From contig NZ_JAYMGI010000002.1 of assembly GCF_035825295.1 (NCBI RefSeq), forward strand, positions 5,199,501-5,263,500: 64,000 nucleotides of DNA, written 5' to 3'. Below the pieces are notes generated by a model, which saw only the letters and a program-made list of their open reading frames with translations, was not told the origin of the DNA and ran no database searches. Source of the DNA: Actinacidiphila sp. DG2A-62. GTDB taxonomy: Bacteria > Actinomycetota > Actinomycetes > Streptomycetales > Streptomycetaceae. Made by a program: the position numbers and the translations under genes. This document shows, piece after piece, positions 1 to 7,977 of this stretch. How positions within the stretch are numbered: position 1 is the first letter of the stretch; the number at the start of each line of letters is the position of its first letter.

Positions 1-780
1 GCCGAGCCGCGCACCGGCCTGTCGATGGGCGAGCACGCGGCGCTCACCGCCGAGCGGTGGGGCATCACCCGCGCGGCCCAGGACGATCTGGCCGCGGCCA
101 GCCACCAGCGCCTCGCCGCGGCGTACGAGCGCGGCTTCCTCGACGAGCTGGTCACCCCCTTCCGCGGCCTGGAGCGCGACCAGAACCTGCGGCCGGACTC
201 CACGCCCGAGCGGCTGGCCCGCCTCAAACCCGTGTACGGGGGCCCCGGCGGCACGATGACCGCGGGCAACTCCACGCCGCTCACCGACGGCGCGGCGGTC
301 GTGCTGCTGGCGAGCGAGGAGTGGGCGGCGGCGCGCGGGCTCGAACCGCTGGCGTACCTCACCGCGTACGAGACGGCGGCGGTGGACTTCGTCGACGGCG
401 ACGAGGGGCTGCTGATGGCCCCCGCGTACGCCGTGCCGCGGATGCTCGCGCGCGCCGGGCTCGACCTCGGCGACTTCGACTTCTACGAGGTGCACGAGGC
501 GTTCGCGTCGCAGGTGCTGGCGACGCTGGCCGCGTGGGAGGACAAGGAGTTCTGCGAACGGCGGCTCGGGCTGGACGCCCCGCTGGGGCCGGTGGACCGG
601 TCGCGGCTCAACGTCGTGGGGTCGTCGCTGGCCACGGGGCATCCGTTCGCCGCGACGGGCGCGCGGATCGTGGCGACGCTCGCGCGGCTGCTGGCCGAGC
701 GGGACGCTCCCGGCCGCGGGCTCATCTCCATCTGCGCGGCCGGCGGCCAGGGCGTCACCGCGATCCTCGAACGCGCGTGA
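1..780 (+). CDS. Acetyl-CoA C-acyltransferase (thiolase), 5' end outside the window
   Basis: C-terminal 259 residues of a thiolase; the reading frame is open from base 1, so the start and the N-terminal nucleophilic Cys lie upstream. The C-terminal thiolase landmarks are present: a NSTPLTDGAA segment, EVHEAFA, the His motif GHPFAATGARI and a Cys-containing SICAAGGQG segment that would supply the second catalytic Cys. The family condenses or cleaves acyl-CoA thioesters in the cytosol. Its pairing with the acyl-CoA ligase 380 bases downstream on the same strand suggests fatty-acid beta-oxidation. A FadI-like or acetoacetyl-CoA thiolase cannot be told apart without the missing N-terminus. Family assignment is firm, substrate is not. 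Confidence 0.9.
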   Translation, partial: AEPRTGLSMGEHAALTAERWGITRAAQDDLAAASHQRLAAAYERGFLDELVTPFRGLERDQNLRPDSTPERLARLKPVYGGPGGTMTAGNSTPLTDGAAVVLLASEEWAAARGLEPLAYLTAYETAAVDFVDGDEGLLMAPAYAVPRMLARAGLDLGDFDFYEVHEAFASQVLATLAAWEDKEFCERRLGLDAPLGPVDRSRLNVVGSSLATGHPFAATGARIVATLARLLAERDAPGRGLISICAAGGQGVTAILERA

Positions 781-905
781 CGCTCGCGCTGTGCGCTGCC
801 CCCCTTCCCCCGGCCGCGCCGGCCCGCGCTTCGGCTCGCGCTGGGCGTCGCGCTCTTCCCGGGCTGCGCCCGTCCCTGCTTCGGCTCGGCGCTGGGCCTG
901 TTTTT

Positions 906-1061
906 CAGGGGCGCGGGGAACTGCTCCCCCAGACTCCGTCCGGGGGTGCCCCCAGCAGCCCACCACCGGGCCGGTGGTCCGGAGCGATCCGATCTGCCCC
1001 TTCGGGGCGGTGGCGACCTTCCGCGCCGCGAGGGCTGGTCGCGCAGTTCCCCGCGCCCCTG
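906..1061. repeat. Interspersed palindromic element with 19-bp perfect inverted repeats
   Basis: The arm CAGGGGCGCGGGGAACTGC at 906-924 is the exact reverse complement of 1043-1061. Between them lies an inner palindrome-like segment with C-rich and G-rich runs around 924-955. Nothing coding is convincing in 781-1159. The sequence resembles the short GC-rich intergenic palindromes scattered through Streptomyces chromosomes (recognised from memory). It sits between the thiolase and the ligase, so a transcript crossing it would fold into a large stem-loop. Confidence 0.75.
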
Positions 1062-1159
1062 GGGGGGCAAGGCCCGGCGTCGGCCCGACGCACAAACCCC
1101 TGCCCCTGCCGGCGCAGCGCCCAGCGCATTGCCGGACCAACCCTCGACCGGAGGTCGAC

Positions 1160-3079
1160 ATGCTGATACGCCACGTACGTCCGCCGGCGCAGCCCGTCGC
1201 GGGGGCGCCCGAGACCAGGCGCACCGCCGACCGGGTCGTGGAAGCCGCGGTGCCCGCGCTGGTGGAGCCGCCGCGCCGCGGCAGCCTGGGCGACATCCCG
1301 TACACGAACGCCGCGGAGGCCCCGGGGGACCCCGTGCTGGCCCGCAAGGACGACCACGGCGTCTGGCGCGACGTCAGCGCGCGCGCCTTCGCCGAGGAGG
1401 TCACCGCGCTCGCGAAGGGCCTGATCGCCGCCGGCCTGAAACCGGGCGACCGGCTCGCGATCATGGCGCGGACCACCTACGCCTGGACGCTGCTGGACTT
1501 CGCCGGCTGGGCGGCCGGCCTGATCACCGTACCGATCTACCCGACCAGCTCCGCCTCGCAGACCGCCTGGATCCTCGCCGACTCCGGCGCCGCCGCCTGC
1601 GCCGTGGAGAACGTCGAGCAGTCCCGCCTGGTCAGCGGGGTGCGCCGGGAGCTGCCCGGGCTGCGCGAGCTGTGGCAGATCGACGAGGGCGCGCTCGGCC
1701 GGCTCAGCGCGCAGGGCCGCGACCTGCCCGACGCGCTGGTCACCGCGCGGCGGCAGGCGCTGGGCCCGGACTCGGTGGCGACGCTGATCTACACCTCGGG
1801 CACCACCGGCCGCCCCAAGGGCTGCGTGCTGACCCACGGCAACTTCTTCGCCGAGGTGGACAACGCCGTCGAGCTGCTGCACCCGGTCTTCAAGACGGTG
1901 AGCACCGAGCCCGCCTCGACGCTGCTGTTCCTGCCGCTGTCGCACGTCTTCGGCCGGATGGTCGCGGTGGGCTGCCTGCGCGCCCGGGTGCGGCTCGGCC
2001 ACGCGCCGAGCATCGCCACCGAGGACCTGCTCGCCGACCTGGCCGGTTTCCGCCCGACCTTCCTGCTGGCGATCCCGTACGTGCTGGAGAAGGTCTACAA
2101 CACCGGCCGGGCCACCGCGGAGAAGATGGGCCGCGCGGCCTCCTTCGACCGGGCCGCCGCCGTCGCCCGGCGCTACGGCGAGGCGCTGGTGGACCGGCAG
2201 ACCGGTGCGGGCCCCGGCCCCTCGCTCGGGCTGCGGCTGGCCCACGGGCTGTACGACCCGCTGGTCTACCGCCGGATCAGGGCCGCGCTCGGCGGCAAGG
2301 TGCGGTACGCGATCTGCGGCGGCTCCCCGCTGGGCAAGCGGCTCGCGGCCTTCTACGCGGGCGCCGGCGTCATGGTCTTCGAGGGCTACGGCCTGACCGA
2401 GACCACCGCCGCCGCCACGGTGACGCCGCCGCTGCGGCCCCGGCTCGGCACCGTCGGCTGGCCGCTGCCCGGCACGGCGGTGCGGATCGCCGAGGACGGC
2501 GAGGTGCTGCTGCGCGGCGGCCAGGTCTTCGCCGGCTACTGGGGCGACACCGCGGCGACCCCCGGCGGCCGGGCGGCGGCCGGGGACGGGCGCTGGTTCC
2601 CCACCGGGGACATCGGGGAGCTGGACGAGGCCGGCTATCTGACCATCACCGGGCGCAAGAAGGAGATCATCATCACCAGCGGCGGCAAGAACGTGTCGCC
2701 CGCGCCGCTGGAGGACCGGCTGCGGGCGCACCCGCTGGTCGCGCAGTGCATGGTGGTGGGCGACGACCGGCCGTTCGTCGCCGCGCTGATCACCCTGGAC
2801 GCCGACGGCGTGGAGCACTGGCAGCGGATGCGGCACAAGGAGGGGCTGCGCCCGGCCGAGCTGGCCCGGGACCCCGAGCTGCTCGCGGAGCTGCAGAAGG
2901 CCGTGGACGGCGCGAACGCGAGCGTCTCGCAGGCCGAGTCGATCCGGAAGTTCCGGGTGCTCGCGGTGGACTTCACCGAGGACGGCGGCCACCTCACGCC
3001 GTCCATGAAGCTGAAGCGGTCGGCGGTCGCGCGGGACTTCGCCGCGGAGATCGACGAGCTGTACGCGCGCCGGAGCTGA
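1160..3079 (+). CDS. Long-chain fatty acid-CoA ligase (AMP-dependent synthetase)
   Basis: 639 residues, the usual size of bacterial long-chain acyl-CoA synthetases. It activates fatty acids with ATP and CoA through an acyl-adenylate. Visible motifs are the adenylation P-loop-like signature TLIYTSGTTGRPKG (about residues 205-218), FEGYGLTETTA (about 405-415), TGDIGELDEAGYLTITGRKK (about 485-505) and the C-terminal lysine region SMKLKR. The ATG at 1160 is chosen because GGAGG at 1150-1154 sits five bases upstream; longer in-frame extensions run into the palindromic repeat. With the thiolase upstream it suggests fatty-acid degradation or lipid remodelling. A convergent cold-shock gene lies downstream, separated by a hairpin. 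Confidence 0.92.
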   Translation: MLIRHVRPPAQPVAGAPETRRTADRVVEAAVPALVEPPRRGSLGDIPYTNAAEAPGDPVLARKDDHGVWRDVSARAFAEEVTALAKGLIAAGLKPGDRLAIMARTTYAWTLLDFAGWAAGLITVPIYPTSSASQTAWILADSGAAACAVENVEQSRLVSGVRRELPGLRELWQIDEGALGRLSAQGRDLPDALVTARRQALGPDSVATLIYTSGTTGRPKGCVLTHGNFFAEVDNAVELLHPVFKTVSTEPASTLLFLPLSHVFGRMVAVGCLRARVRLGHAPSIATEDLLADLAGFRPTFLLAIPYVLEKVYNTGRATAEKMGRAASFDRAAAVARRYGEALVDRQTGAGPGPSLGLRLAHGLYDPLVYRRIRAALGGKVRYAICGGSPLGKRLAAFYAGAGVMVFEGYGLTETTAAATVTPPLRPRLGTVGWPLPGTAVRIAEDGEVLLRGGQVFAGYWGDTAATPGGRAAAGDGRWFPTGDIGELDEAGYLTITGRKKEIIITSGGKNVSPAPLEDRLRAHPLVAQCMVVGDDRPFVAALITLDADGVEHWQRMRHKEGLRPAELARDPELLAELQKAVDGANASVSQAESIRKFRVLAVDFTEDGGHLTPSMKLKRSAVARDFAAEIDELYARRS

Positions 3080-3160
3080 GGGTGAGCGCGGGGGCGGGGG
3101 CGGTGCGGGGCCCCGCGAGGCAGGCGCCCCTACGCGAGGGAGGTGCCCCCACGCAAGGCA

Positions 3161-3187
3161 GGGGCCCCGCACGCGGTGCGGGGCCCC
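3161..3187. terminator. Bidirectional hairpin between acyl-CoA ligase and cold-shock gene
   Basis: A 12-bp perfect stem, GGGGCCCCGCAC at 3161-3172 pairing with 3176-3187, with a 3-base loop. It sits between two convergent genes, where a shared terminator is expected. There is no strong T run, which is common in high-GC actinomycetes. Confidence 0.7.
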
Positions 3188-3240
3188 TTGGTACTACAGG
3201 TTCTGGGCGCGACAGCGCCGACCTTCCGGACTAGCGGGAA

Positions 3241-3444
3241 CTAGTTCGGGGTGACGTTCTCCGCCTGGGGGCCCTTCGGGCCCTGCGTGACGTCGAAGGT
3301 CACCGGCTGGTTCTCCTCCAGGGAGCGGAAGCCGGTCGCGTTGATCGCGGAGTAGTGAACGAAGACATCCGGGCCGCCGCCGTCCTGGGCGATGAAGCCG
3401 AAGCCCTTTTCAGCGTTGAACCACTTGACGGTTCCGGTAGCCAT
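3241..3444 (-). CDS. Cold-shock protein, CspA family
   Basis: 67 residues, a single cold-shock domain of standard length. The RNA-binding motifs are visible: KWFNAEKGFGFI (RNP1-type, residues 7-18) and DVFVHYSAI (RNP2-type, about 26-34). It binds single-stranded RNA/DNA as a cytosolic RNA chaperone. The start ATG is preceded by AGGAGG-like sequence on the minus strand. It is monocistronic and convergent with the ligase. The upstream region contains a marked inverted repeat, annotated separately. Streptomycetes carry several paralogues, so cold induction of this particular copy cannot be inferred. Confidence 0.95.
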   Translation of the reverse strand: MATGTVKWFNAEKGFGFIAQDGGGPDVFVHYSAINATGFRSLEENQPVTFDVTQGPKGPQAENVTPN

Positions 3445-3512
3445 AAAGCCCTCCTTGGGCCCAAAGGGTCGCCCTGCTCCAGAACCTGCATGTGCAATGT
3501 CTGAAAACTACA

Positions 3513-3544
3513 AAAGCCTGCGGGTCACATGCTCCGCAGGCTTT
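3513..3544 (-). promoter_or_regulatory. Inverted repeat upstream of the cold-shock gene
   Basis: AAAGCCTGCGG at 3513-3523 is the exact reverse complement of 3534-3544, with a 10-base loop. On the minus strand the stem is followed by a TTTTGTAG tract, giving it the look of an intrinsic terminator or attenuator about 70-100 bases before the csp start. A promoter-like pair TTGCAG (3569-3564) - 16 bp - TACAAA (3547-3542) overlaps its upstream arm, so it could instead be a DNA operator. Sequence alone does not decide. Confidence 0.45.
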
Positions 3545-3756
3545 GTACTGCAAGGAAACCAAACTGCAACTTGCCGCTGAGCCTAGCACGGGGGTCCCGA
3601 CCGGGGAAGGCTTGCAAGATCCCGGTTCGCCGGCACGCCGCCGGCCCGCGTCCCGCGGGTGTCCGGACGGCGTCCGGCACGCCGCCGGCAGGTGTCCGGC
3701 GCGCCGCCGCGGACCCCGCGGCCGGTGGCGGAGGGGGCAGGAGTAGCGTCCGCGAT

Positions 3757-4641
3757 ATGGACACATCTGCGCGTGACGACACAGAAGGCACAGGCGGCGG
3801 CACGAACGGCATGGTCCGCCCCCGGGTGGGCCACATCCAGTTCCTCAACTGCGTCCCGCTCTACTGGGGCCTGGCCAGGACCGGCACGCTGCTGGACGTG
3901 GAGCTGACCAAGGACACCCCGGAGAAGCTCAGCGCCCAGCTGGTGGAGGGCTCGCTCGACATCGGCCCGGTCACCCTCATGGAGTACCTCAAGCACGCCG
4001 ACCAGCTCGTCGCGCTGCCCGACATCGCGGTGGGCTGCGACGGCCCGGTGATGTCCTGCGTGATCGTCTCGCAGCTGCCGCTGGAGCAGCTCGACGGCCA
4101 GCGGGTCGCCCTCGGCTCCACCAGCCGTACCTCGGTGCGGCTGGCCGAGCTGATGCTCACCGAGCGCTACGGCGTCGCGCCCGACTACTACACCTGCCCG
4201 CCCGACCTGTCGCTGATGATGCAGGAGGCGCCGGCCGCCGTGCTGATCGGCGACGCGGCGCTGCGCGCGAACCTGCACGACGGGCCGCGGCTGGGCCTGG
4301 ACGTCCACGACCTCGGCACGATGTGGAAGGAGTGGACCGGGCTGCCCTTCGTCTTCGCGATCTGGGCGGTGCGCCGCGACTACCTCGCCGCGCATCCCGA
4401 CGCCGTGCACGAGGTGCACCGCGCCTTCCTGGCCTCCCGGGACCTGTCCCTGGAGGAGGTCGAGAAGGTCGCCGAGCAGTCCGCGCGCTGGGAGTCCTTC
4501 GACGCGGAGGTGCTGCGCCGCTACTTCACCACCCTCGACTTCTCCCTCGGCGCCGAACAGCTCACCGGCATCGCCGAGTTCGCCCGCCGCGTCGGCTTCC
4601 CGCCCTCCGCCGCCGTCGAACTCCTCCCACCCCGCGCCTGA
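3757..4641 (+). CDS. mqnA: Chorismate dehydratase, futalosine pathway step 1
   Basis: 294 residues from the ATG at 3757, or 276 from an alternative ATG at 3811; both fit the family (about 280). MqnA removes water from chorismate to give 3-[(1-carboxyvinyl)oxy]benzoate, the entry to futalosine-dependent menaquinone synthesis. The fold is a periplasmic-binding-protein-like two-lobe domain. Family-typical segments are HIQFLNCVPLYWGL, the DIGPVTLMEYL stretch and LGSTSRTSVRLAELML. A GGAG lies at 3740-3743, rather far from the 3757 ATG, which leaves the start uncertain. mqnC lies 3.3 kb downstream, consistent with this pathway rather than the classical Men route. Confidence 0.93.
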   Translation: MDTSARDDTEGTGGGTNGMVRPRVGHIQFLNCVPLYWGLARTGTLLDVELTKDTPEKLSAQLVEGSLDIGPVTLMEYLKHADQLVALPDIAVGCDGPVMSCVIVSQLPLEQLDGQRVALGSTSRTSVRLAELMLTERYGVAPDYYTCPPDLSLMMQEAPAAVLIGDAALRANLHDGPRLGLDVHDLGTMWKEWTGLPFVFAIWAVRRDYLAAHPDAVHEVHRAFLASRDLSLEEVEKVAEQSARWESFDAEVLRRYFTTLDFSLGAEQLTGIAEFARRVGFPPSAAVELLPPRA

Positions 4642-4738
4642 CCGCGCGCGCCTGGCCGCGCGCCTGGCCGCCCGTGCCTGGCCCCGGCCGCCCGCCCCCG
4701 GCTGCCGGGAACCGTCCGCGCGCCCGTGTCCGTCCTGT

Positions 4739-4749
4739 CCCCTGTAGGT
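4739..4749 (+). promoter_or_regulatory. Shared 11-mer before the Rhs-type pseudogene
   Basis: CCCCTGTAGGT ends exactly 70 bases before the ATG at 4819. The same 11 bases occur at 7428-7438, also ending exactly 70 bases before the ATG of the WXG100 gene at 7508. Identical sequence and distance suggest a common promoter core (TAGGT resembles a -10 element) or activator site serving both. Confidence 0.5.
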
Positions 4750-4818
4750 AAAGGCTGGGCCAAGTAGCATGTGCGGCCGGGCGGTTGGCGGCCGGGAGTC
4801 ACGGGGGAGGCGGCGGTC

Positions 4819-5430
4819 ATGGGGCGGCCGACGGACTGGCATGTGCTGGATCTGGACCGTGATCCGGTGCCGGGTGATCCGTACGAGGTGAAGGAGCTCG
4901 CGCGGAAGCTGGGGGCGTTCGCCGATGACGTGGCCACCGCGCTGCGGTCGGTACGCGGCCTGGGCGGGGACACCGTCATCCAGTCCTGGGCCGGACTGTC
5001 CGGCGACGCCTACCGCGGTGCACGCGGCGACCTGGACGGAGCGGTACGCCTACGACGCGGCGGGCGCCCTCACCGAGCGGCACTCAGAGCCGGCCCCGGC
5101 CGCGGACCAGGACGACGCCCGGCGGGCGCACGGCCCGGCGCAGGTGCACTACGAGCACGACGCCCAGGGACGGGTGGTCGTCCGCCGTCGCAAGCGGTTG
5201 TCCAGGAAGCCGGACGTCTGGCGGTACACCTGGGACAGCGAGGACCGACTGGTCGCCGTGGTCACGCCGGACGGCGCCCGGTGGCAGTACCGGTACGACC
5301 CCTACGGCCGCAGGATCGCCAAGGAGCGGCTCGCGCCGGACGGCTCGGGCGTCGTCGAGCAAACGATGTTCGCCTGGGACGGGTTCGTCCTCGCCGAGCA
5401 GACCACACGCGCGGCCGACGGGTCGGCGCA
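4819..5430 (+). pseudogene. Remnant of an Rhs/YD-repeat polymorphic toxin with N-terminal WXG-like module
   Basis: An intact start, MGRPTDWHVLDLDRDPVPGD, opens a helical N-terminal module like those that begin type VII-exported polymorphic toxins. The frame is lost near 5040. From there another frame carries Rhs-type YD repeats: YAYDAAGALTERH, VHYEHDAQGRVVVRR, RYTWDSEDRLVAVV and WQYRYDPYGRRIAKE. Normal Rhs proteins have well over a thousand residues between these parts, and no RHS core end or toxin tip remains. A large internal deletion plus frame change therefore produced this relic. The end near 5425 runs straight into an immunity-gene fragment in a different frame. Confidence 0.75.
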
Positions 5431-5873
5431 CTGCCCGTGGACCGCTGGGAGGCGGTGCTGCGGTCGCGCGGCCTCCCGCTCCACGAGGCCGCCCGGCGGT
5501 TCCTGGGCGAGTTCGGCGGGCTGGGCACGGACGACTGGACGCCGGGGCCGGCCACGCCGCAGACGCTGTTCCGCTTCGACCCCGTCGCGGCGAGCGCCGA
5601 TCAGGAGCGGTGGGCGCGGTTCTGCGCCGCCGCCGGCCTGGAGCTGTCGCCCCTCGGCGTCGCGGACGCGGGGCCGGCCTGCTGGGCATGGCGGCGGACG
5701 GTGCGGTCTACCGGGGCGGCGAGCGCGGCGGCGAGCGCGGCGGTGAGCGGGCCGAACGGCTCGCCGGCACCGGTCACGAGGCCGTGGAGAGGCTGGTCGC
5801 CGGACCGCGTGCCGCAGCCGCGCCGGACCCGGCACGCGATGCGGGCGCGTCGGACCTGGCCGGCGACGGGAGT
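5431..5873 (+). pseudogene. Frameshifted SUKH-3-like immunity gene copy
   Basis: One frame (from about 5431) reads LPVDRWEAVLRSRG then HEAARRFLGEFGGL and FRFDP, very like the intact copy downstream. Near 5671-5673 the similarity moves to another frame: GLLGMAADGAVYRGG continuing to HEAVERLVAG, matching APDGAVYMGM...ALAKLVEGI of the next gene. A missing base in a GCGGGGCC run explains the shift. There is no start codon with a ribosome site; the gene appears to have been joined to the Rhs remnant by deletion. SUKH proteins neutralise contact-dependent or secreted toxins; this copy is probably dead unless the base loss is a sequencing error. Confidence 0.65.
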
Positions 5874-6368
5874 GTGTCGGACGTGGTCCGCGACGGCGGC
5901 GCGTCGCCTGCTCCGGCCGGTTCGCCCGACCCGGCCGGCGCCCGCTGGTCCGCCGAGACGGACCGCGTGCTGCGGCAGGCAGGCTGGCGGCCCGGCCGCC
6001 AGGTGCCCGCCGACGCGTGGGAGCGGGCGCTGCACGACGCGGACGAGGGCTTCGTCATGCACGACGCGGCCCGGCGGTTCCTCGCCGAGTTCGGCGGGCT
6101 CACCGTGGAGGTGAAGGGGCCGGGCCGTACGATGTCGCGCTCGCCGTTCCGCCTCGACCCGCTGGTCGCGCAGTGGGATTCCGAGATCATCGACGTCCAG
6201 AGCGAGGAGACGGGCGTCCCGCTCTTTCCGCTCGGCGACACCGACCGTGGCAACGCGTACCTGACCATGGCGCCCGACGGCGCGGTCTACATGGGCATGG
6301 ACTACCCGAGGAAGCTCGCCGACACCGGGGACCGGGCGCTGGCCAAGCTCGTCGAAGGCATCGCATAG
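5874..6368 (+). CDS. SUKH-3-like immunity protein
   Basis: About 164 residues from the GTG at 5874; the true start is uncertain and the frame stays open upstream into the broken copy, so a tandem two-domain product is possible. Family-like segments are RWSAETDRVLRQAGW, HDAARRFLAEFGGL, FRLDPLVAQWDSE, and GNAYLTMAPDGAVYMGMDY near the end. SUKH domains bind and block nuclease or deaminase toxins of polymorphic secretion systems in the cytosol. With the upstream toxin gone, it is an orphan antidote that may still guard against toxins from kin. The assignment rests on pattern recognition of the domain. Confidence 0.65.
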   Translation: MSDVVRDGGASPAPAGSPDPAGARWSAETDRVLRQAGWRPGRQVPADAWERALHDADEGFVMHDAARRFLAEFGGLTVEVKGPGRTMSRSPFRLDPLVAQWDSEIIDVQSEETGVPLFPLGDTDRGNAYLTMAPDGAVYMGMDYPRKLADTGDRALAKLVEGIA

Positions 6369-6422
6369 TCGAAGGCGCCGCACAGTCGGAGGCATCGCAC
6401 CAAGGGAGCAGGGGAGGACGCC

Positions 6423-6752
6423 GTGGGGGCGGATCGGCTGGGGGTCGACCTGACCGGGCTGGAGGACTTCGCGCGGAGCCTGGACGCCGTGCGGAACACG
6501 ATGAACGGCACCCGCAAGCTGTTCGACGCGTACGAGGCCAAGCTCGGCTCCGACAAGGTCGCGGGCGCGCTGGACCACTTCGAGCACGGCTGGAAGGACG
6601 GCCGCAAGGAGATCGACGGGCAGTTGGAGGGGCTGGCGAAGATGGCGAACACGGCCGTGACGCAGATCAGGAAGGCCGACAAGGACCTCGCCGACCAACT
6701 GGCGAAGTCCGCGAAGGGCGACGGCGGCGGCAAGGGCGGGGACGGCGAGTGA
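6423..6752 (+). CDS. WXG100-like small helical protein, type VII secretion-associated
   Basis: 109 residues, GTG start with GGAGG at 6413-6417. Nearly all helical by eye: two amphipathic helices separated near DHFEHGWKDG (about residues 55-64), where HGW stands in for the WXG turn, then a C-terminal ADKDLADQL stretch and a Gly/Lys/Asp tail. This pattern matches WXG100-like proteins and the export modules of polymorphic toxins. It may be a type VII substrate or a partner for the lost toxin. Its stop overlaps the GTG of the next gene (GTGA), so the two are translationally coupled. Confidence 0.65.
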   Translation: MGADRLGVDLTGLEDFARSLDAVRNTMNGTRKLFDAYEAKLGSDKVAGALDHFEHGWKDGRKEIDGQLEGLAKMANTAVTQIRKADKDLADQLAKSAKGDGGGKGGDGE

Positions 6753-7441
6753 GCACACCCAACGGCTCCGGGCCCGCCGTGCGGGTCATGCCCGTCGAGC
6801 GCGAGGGCTTCACCCTGACCGTGCCGATGACCTGGTGGGAGTTCGACCTGCACCCGGCCACCCGGGACGACTCGGTCCGCCGGCTGCTCGCGCGCCGCGT
6901 CAAGGAGAACCCCGCGCTGGCCGAGCACCGGGACGTGCTCGGCCGGTTCCTGAAGAAGGCCGCCCGCGACGCGTACGAGTCCGGCGCCGTCTACATCGGC
7001 TGCATGGCGCAGAACTTCGACACGCTGCCGCTCACCGCCTCGGTCACCGTCTCCCTCGTCGGCGCCCGCACCGCCGACGGCACCGCGCTGCCCGCCGACC
7101 CCGCCTCGATCGTCGCCGGGCTGCGCCCGAAGGAGGCCGCGCGCGAGGGCGACACCTGGCGCAAGGTCACCACCGTCGAGATCCCGGAGACCGGCCTCGC
7201 CGCCCGCACGTACGGCATCGAGGACGTCGCCGTGCCCGGCGACAGCAGGACCGTGCGCGCGGTGCTGATGCAGACGTTCATCCCGCTGCCCGGACACACC
7301 GACAAGGTCGCGCTGGTGGCCGCGAGCAGCTCCGTGGTGGACCTCGCCGAGCCCTTCTTCGACGTGTTCGACGCGGTCACCTCGACGTTCCGGTATCGGG
7401 AACCGGGGGCTGCGGGGGCCGCGTCAACCCCTGTAGGTTGA
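6749..7441 (+). CDS. Unknown protein coupled to WXG-like gene
   Basis: 230 residues, GTG start overlapping the previous stop by four bases. No signal peptide or membrane span is seen. It begins VMPVEREGFTLTVPMTWWEF and ends with an LAEPFFDVFDAVTSTFRY stretch. The alternating strand pattern and this closing segment recall the Mog1/PsbP/LpqN-type fold found near actinobacterial ESX genes, but this is only a resemblance. Context suggests a role with the WXG proteins on either side: chaperone, immunity or secretion accessory. Not otherwise recognised. Confidence 0.7.
   Translation: MSTPNGSGPAVRVMPVEREGFTLTVPMTWWEFDLHPATRDDSVRRLLARRVKENPALAEHRDVLGRFLKKAARDAYESGAVYIGCMAQNFDTLPLTASVTVSLVGARTADGTALPADPASIVAGLRPKEAAREGDTWRKVTTVEIPETGLAARTYGIEDVAVPGDSRTVRAVLMQTFIPLPGHTDKVALVAASSSVVDLAEPFFDVFDAVTSTFRYREPGAAGAASTPVG
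7428..7438 (+). promoter_or_regulatory. Shared 11-mer before the WXG100 gene
   Basis: CCCCTGTAGGT, identical to 4739-4749 and at the same 70-base distance from the start codon it serves (7508). It overlaps the last codons of the preceding gene, which argues that the WXG100 gene has its own promoter. Confidence 0.5.
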
Positions 7442-7507
7442 GAGCCAACTCAGGCGCCACGGGGGTAGGCCCTGCGGCAACACGTGCGAATGAGGAGTCG
7501 AGCCGCC

Positions 7508-7807
7508 ATGGCTAATGTGAACGTTACGTACCAGGACATGCGGGACGCGGCGACCAAGCTGCGCACCGGCCAGCACGAGATCACCGAGAAGCTGAACACG
7601 CTGCACAAGTTCGTGCAGGACCTGGTCAACGGCGGCTACGTGACGGACCGCTCCTCGAAGCAGTTCGACCAGTCCTACACCGAGTTCAACACCGGTGCGA
7701 CCAAGACCATCGAGGGTCTGGACGGCATGGGCAAGTTCCTGGAGTCGGCGGCCGACGCCTTCCAGCAGGCGGACGAGCAGCTCGCCAAGGGCCTCGGCGG
7801 CCACTGA
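7508..7807 (+). CDS. WXG100 family protein (EsxA/ESAT-6-like)
   Basis: 99 residues, the standard WXG100 size. Two long helices flank a central turn where the classic W-x-G is replaced by NGGYVTDRSS (about residues 42-51), a variant seen in streptomycete members (from memory). The C-terminal helix ends ADAFQQADEQLAKG. WXG100 proteins form helical-hairpin dimers exported by the FtsK/SpoIIIE-type ATPase of the type VII system; no such ATPase is in this window. The ATG at 7508 follows GAGGAG at 7492-7497. The gene is separated from its neighbours and probably has its own promoter. Confidence 0.88.
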   Translation: MANVNVTYQDMRDAATKLRTGQHEITEKLNTLHKFVQDLVNGGYVTDRSSKQFDQSYTEFNTGATKTIEGLDGMGKFLESAADAFQQADEQLAKGLGGH

Positions 7808-7977
7808 GCCGTCCCGCCCACCGGGCCCGGCCGCCGCGGCCGCGCCGCCCGGACGCCTTCGGGCTCTCCCGCCCGCCGGACCGTGCCGCGGTCCGGCGGG
7901 CGGCGCTCGGGAGGCCGGACCGGCTGGCGTACGCTGGCACGGTCCGACGCCCGACCCCCTCCGAAGGGACCGCACCG

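Noticed and set aside
905..3172. A 755-codon frame opposite the acyl-CoA ligase
   Set aside because: Composition is Arg/Gly/Ala noise; the ligase on the other strand has all family motifs.
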